Assembly (NCBI RefSeq): GCF_029227915.1
Contig: NC_079878.1
Span: 24,081,501-24,145,500, forward strand
Reading direction: 5' to 3'
From: Hydractinia symbiolongicarpus
Taxonomy: Eukaryota > Cnidaria > Hydrozoa > Anthoathecata > Hydractiniidae
Length of the DNA stretch: 64,000 bases
A program made the position numbers and the translations under genes. The notes beneath the pieces are model-generated. The model made no database searches. It had not been told where the DNA came from and was given only the letters and a program-made list of their open reading frames with translations. Of the stretch, positions 62,939 to 64,000 are shown one piece after another (position 1 is the stretch's first letter; every line of letters begins with the position of its first letter).

Positions 62939-64000
62939 CACATAGATCTCTCATTTATGTATTCGCATCCATATCGATTAAATAGAAAATTCAAAATATG
63001 GAAAATAAAAATTTAGGATTTTTTCCGCGTCAGAAAGAAAAAGAGCTCTAGGGACTAGAGTTTGCTGTTAAACCTAAAATTCTTACCATTAACCTCACAT
63101 ATCAAAGACTTTTTCACATTTCGACAATATTTTGAAAATTTCTGACATACTTGTCCCTGGAAAAAAAAATGGGAAATGTGACCAATGAAATTTTAGAATT
63201 TGTGTTTGCAAAAAATGTGAAACTAACGAAGAACCTGACAAGCCTTACACCAAATTTATAGAAAAAAAATATTCGAGAAATACTCGCTTCTTCTGCGTGC
63301 TTTTTTCACAACAGAGAAAATTACCCAGATCATATATACGACGGAATATTGATCTTAAAAATACGCGCGAGCATGAAAATTTATTAGATATCCACTGTTT
63401 GGGGCGAAATTTTTGAATTTTACTTTAAATCCGAGATATTCCATTCTTCCGACTTGTTTTCTTAGCATGCACTCCCCTAACTTTTCCCAAGTTTTCATCA
63501 AAATCAAACAGACATTTTCCAGGTTTTCGAGATTGCGTAGGAGCCCTGTATTGCTTATCTGAAAGAAATGCCCTGCAAAAATTAGTCCCGCACATTTGAG
63601 TCCATAGTCACATTAAGTATATTCAATTTGAACATTGAAAGTACACATATATATATATATATACAATTATTTAATATGGAATTCCTAATTTTGACATTCA
63701 GTGAAAAGTAAAATTAAAACAAAAAATTCGCAGTAGTGTAAAATAGAAATAACCAAAAAAAGAAGGTACATTTATTTCCAAGAGGAATAAGAGTACGCAA
63801 ATTGAAGTAATTCTTGAACAAGAGAATATAAAAGAAGACAGAAAAACTATTTGGTCGATATACACAAACATGGTGATGTGTTAACAGTACACAAAATATT
63901 TCATTGCTGATTGTTAGGTTGGAATCTACTAAAAAATTAGAATATCATAATTATAATTTCCCAGGCTAATTTTCCATAGGGGATATTATCAAAAAAAATT

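Larger units (their letters stand above)
59703..64000. other. Intergenic upstream of RTK, MITE-dense
   Basis: No gene supported. It holds at least five paired CAACCTCG-family MITEs (listed separately where ends are clear) plus single ends near 59371, 61256 and 63042, and a (TA)n run near 63646-63662. The RTK promoter should lie next to 59703. Confidence 0.6.

Overview
This is a 64 kb piece of an AT-rich, intron-rich animal genome. Five protein-coding genes can be assembled exon by exon. All have GT/AG introns and matching codon phases at every junction, apart from uncertain 5' ends. A Wnt ligand and a receptor tyrosine kinase show the organism is a metazoan. The repeat content (Penelope-like element, tRNA-derived SINEs, dense short MITEs with 9-bp target duplications) and a spliced-leader-like gene junction fit a cnidarian, most likely a hydrozoan. 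That placement is inference; no species is identified from the sequence.

Layout: 0-2.2 kb is intergenic with a reverse-oriented tRNA-derived SINE. 2.2-5.1 kb is a decayed LINE with endonuclease, reverse transcriptase and an internal zinc finger. It is interrupted by a 349-bp MITE and ends in an uninterrupted 1,092-bp (GAT)n tract. 8.1-15.7 kb (+) is an acetyl-CoA transporter gene (SLC33A1 family) with two alternative copies of its sixth exon and a broken Penelope-like element in intron 3. 16.1-24.9 kb (+) is mitochondrial methionyl-tRNA formyltransferase, whose introns carry several tandem arrays. 25.4-27.3 kb (-) is a three-exon gene for an unrecognised 377-residue protein. 29.1-38.0 kb (-) is a NECAP endocytic adaptor gene with eight exons. 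40.5-44.2 kb (-) is a complete 24-cysteine Wnt gene in five exons. 48.7-59.7 kb (-) is a 16-exon receptor tyrosine kinase. 59.7-64 kb is intergenic and packed with copies of one MITE family.

The genes are ordinary neighbours, not a pathway. SLC33A1 and MTFMT lie head-to-tail, and their junction (poly-A signal, T-tract/AG, start codon within about 70 bp) looks like a trans-spliced operon junction. MTFMT and the unknown gene converge. The unknown gene, NECAP, Wnt and the RTK all lie on the minus strand. The most interesting items are the SLC33A1 exon pair, the possible operon junction, the RTK architecture (Cys-rich, two FN3, TM, kinase with DLG, C-terminal YLNM), the MITE family with 9-bp target duplications, and several nested insertions whose order can be read from the sequence.
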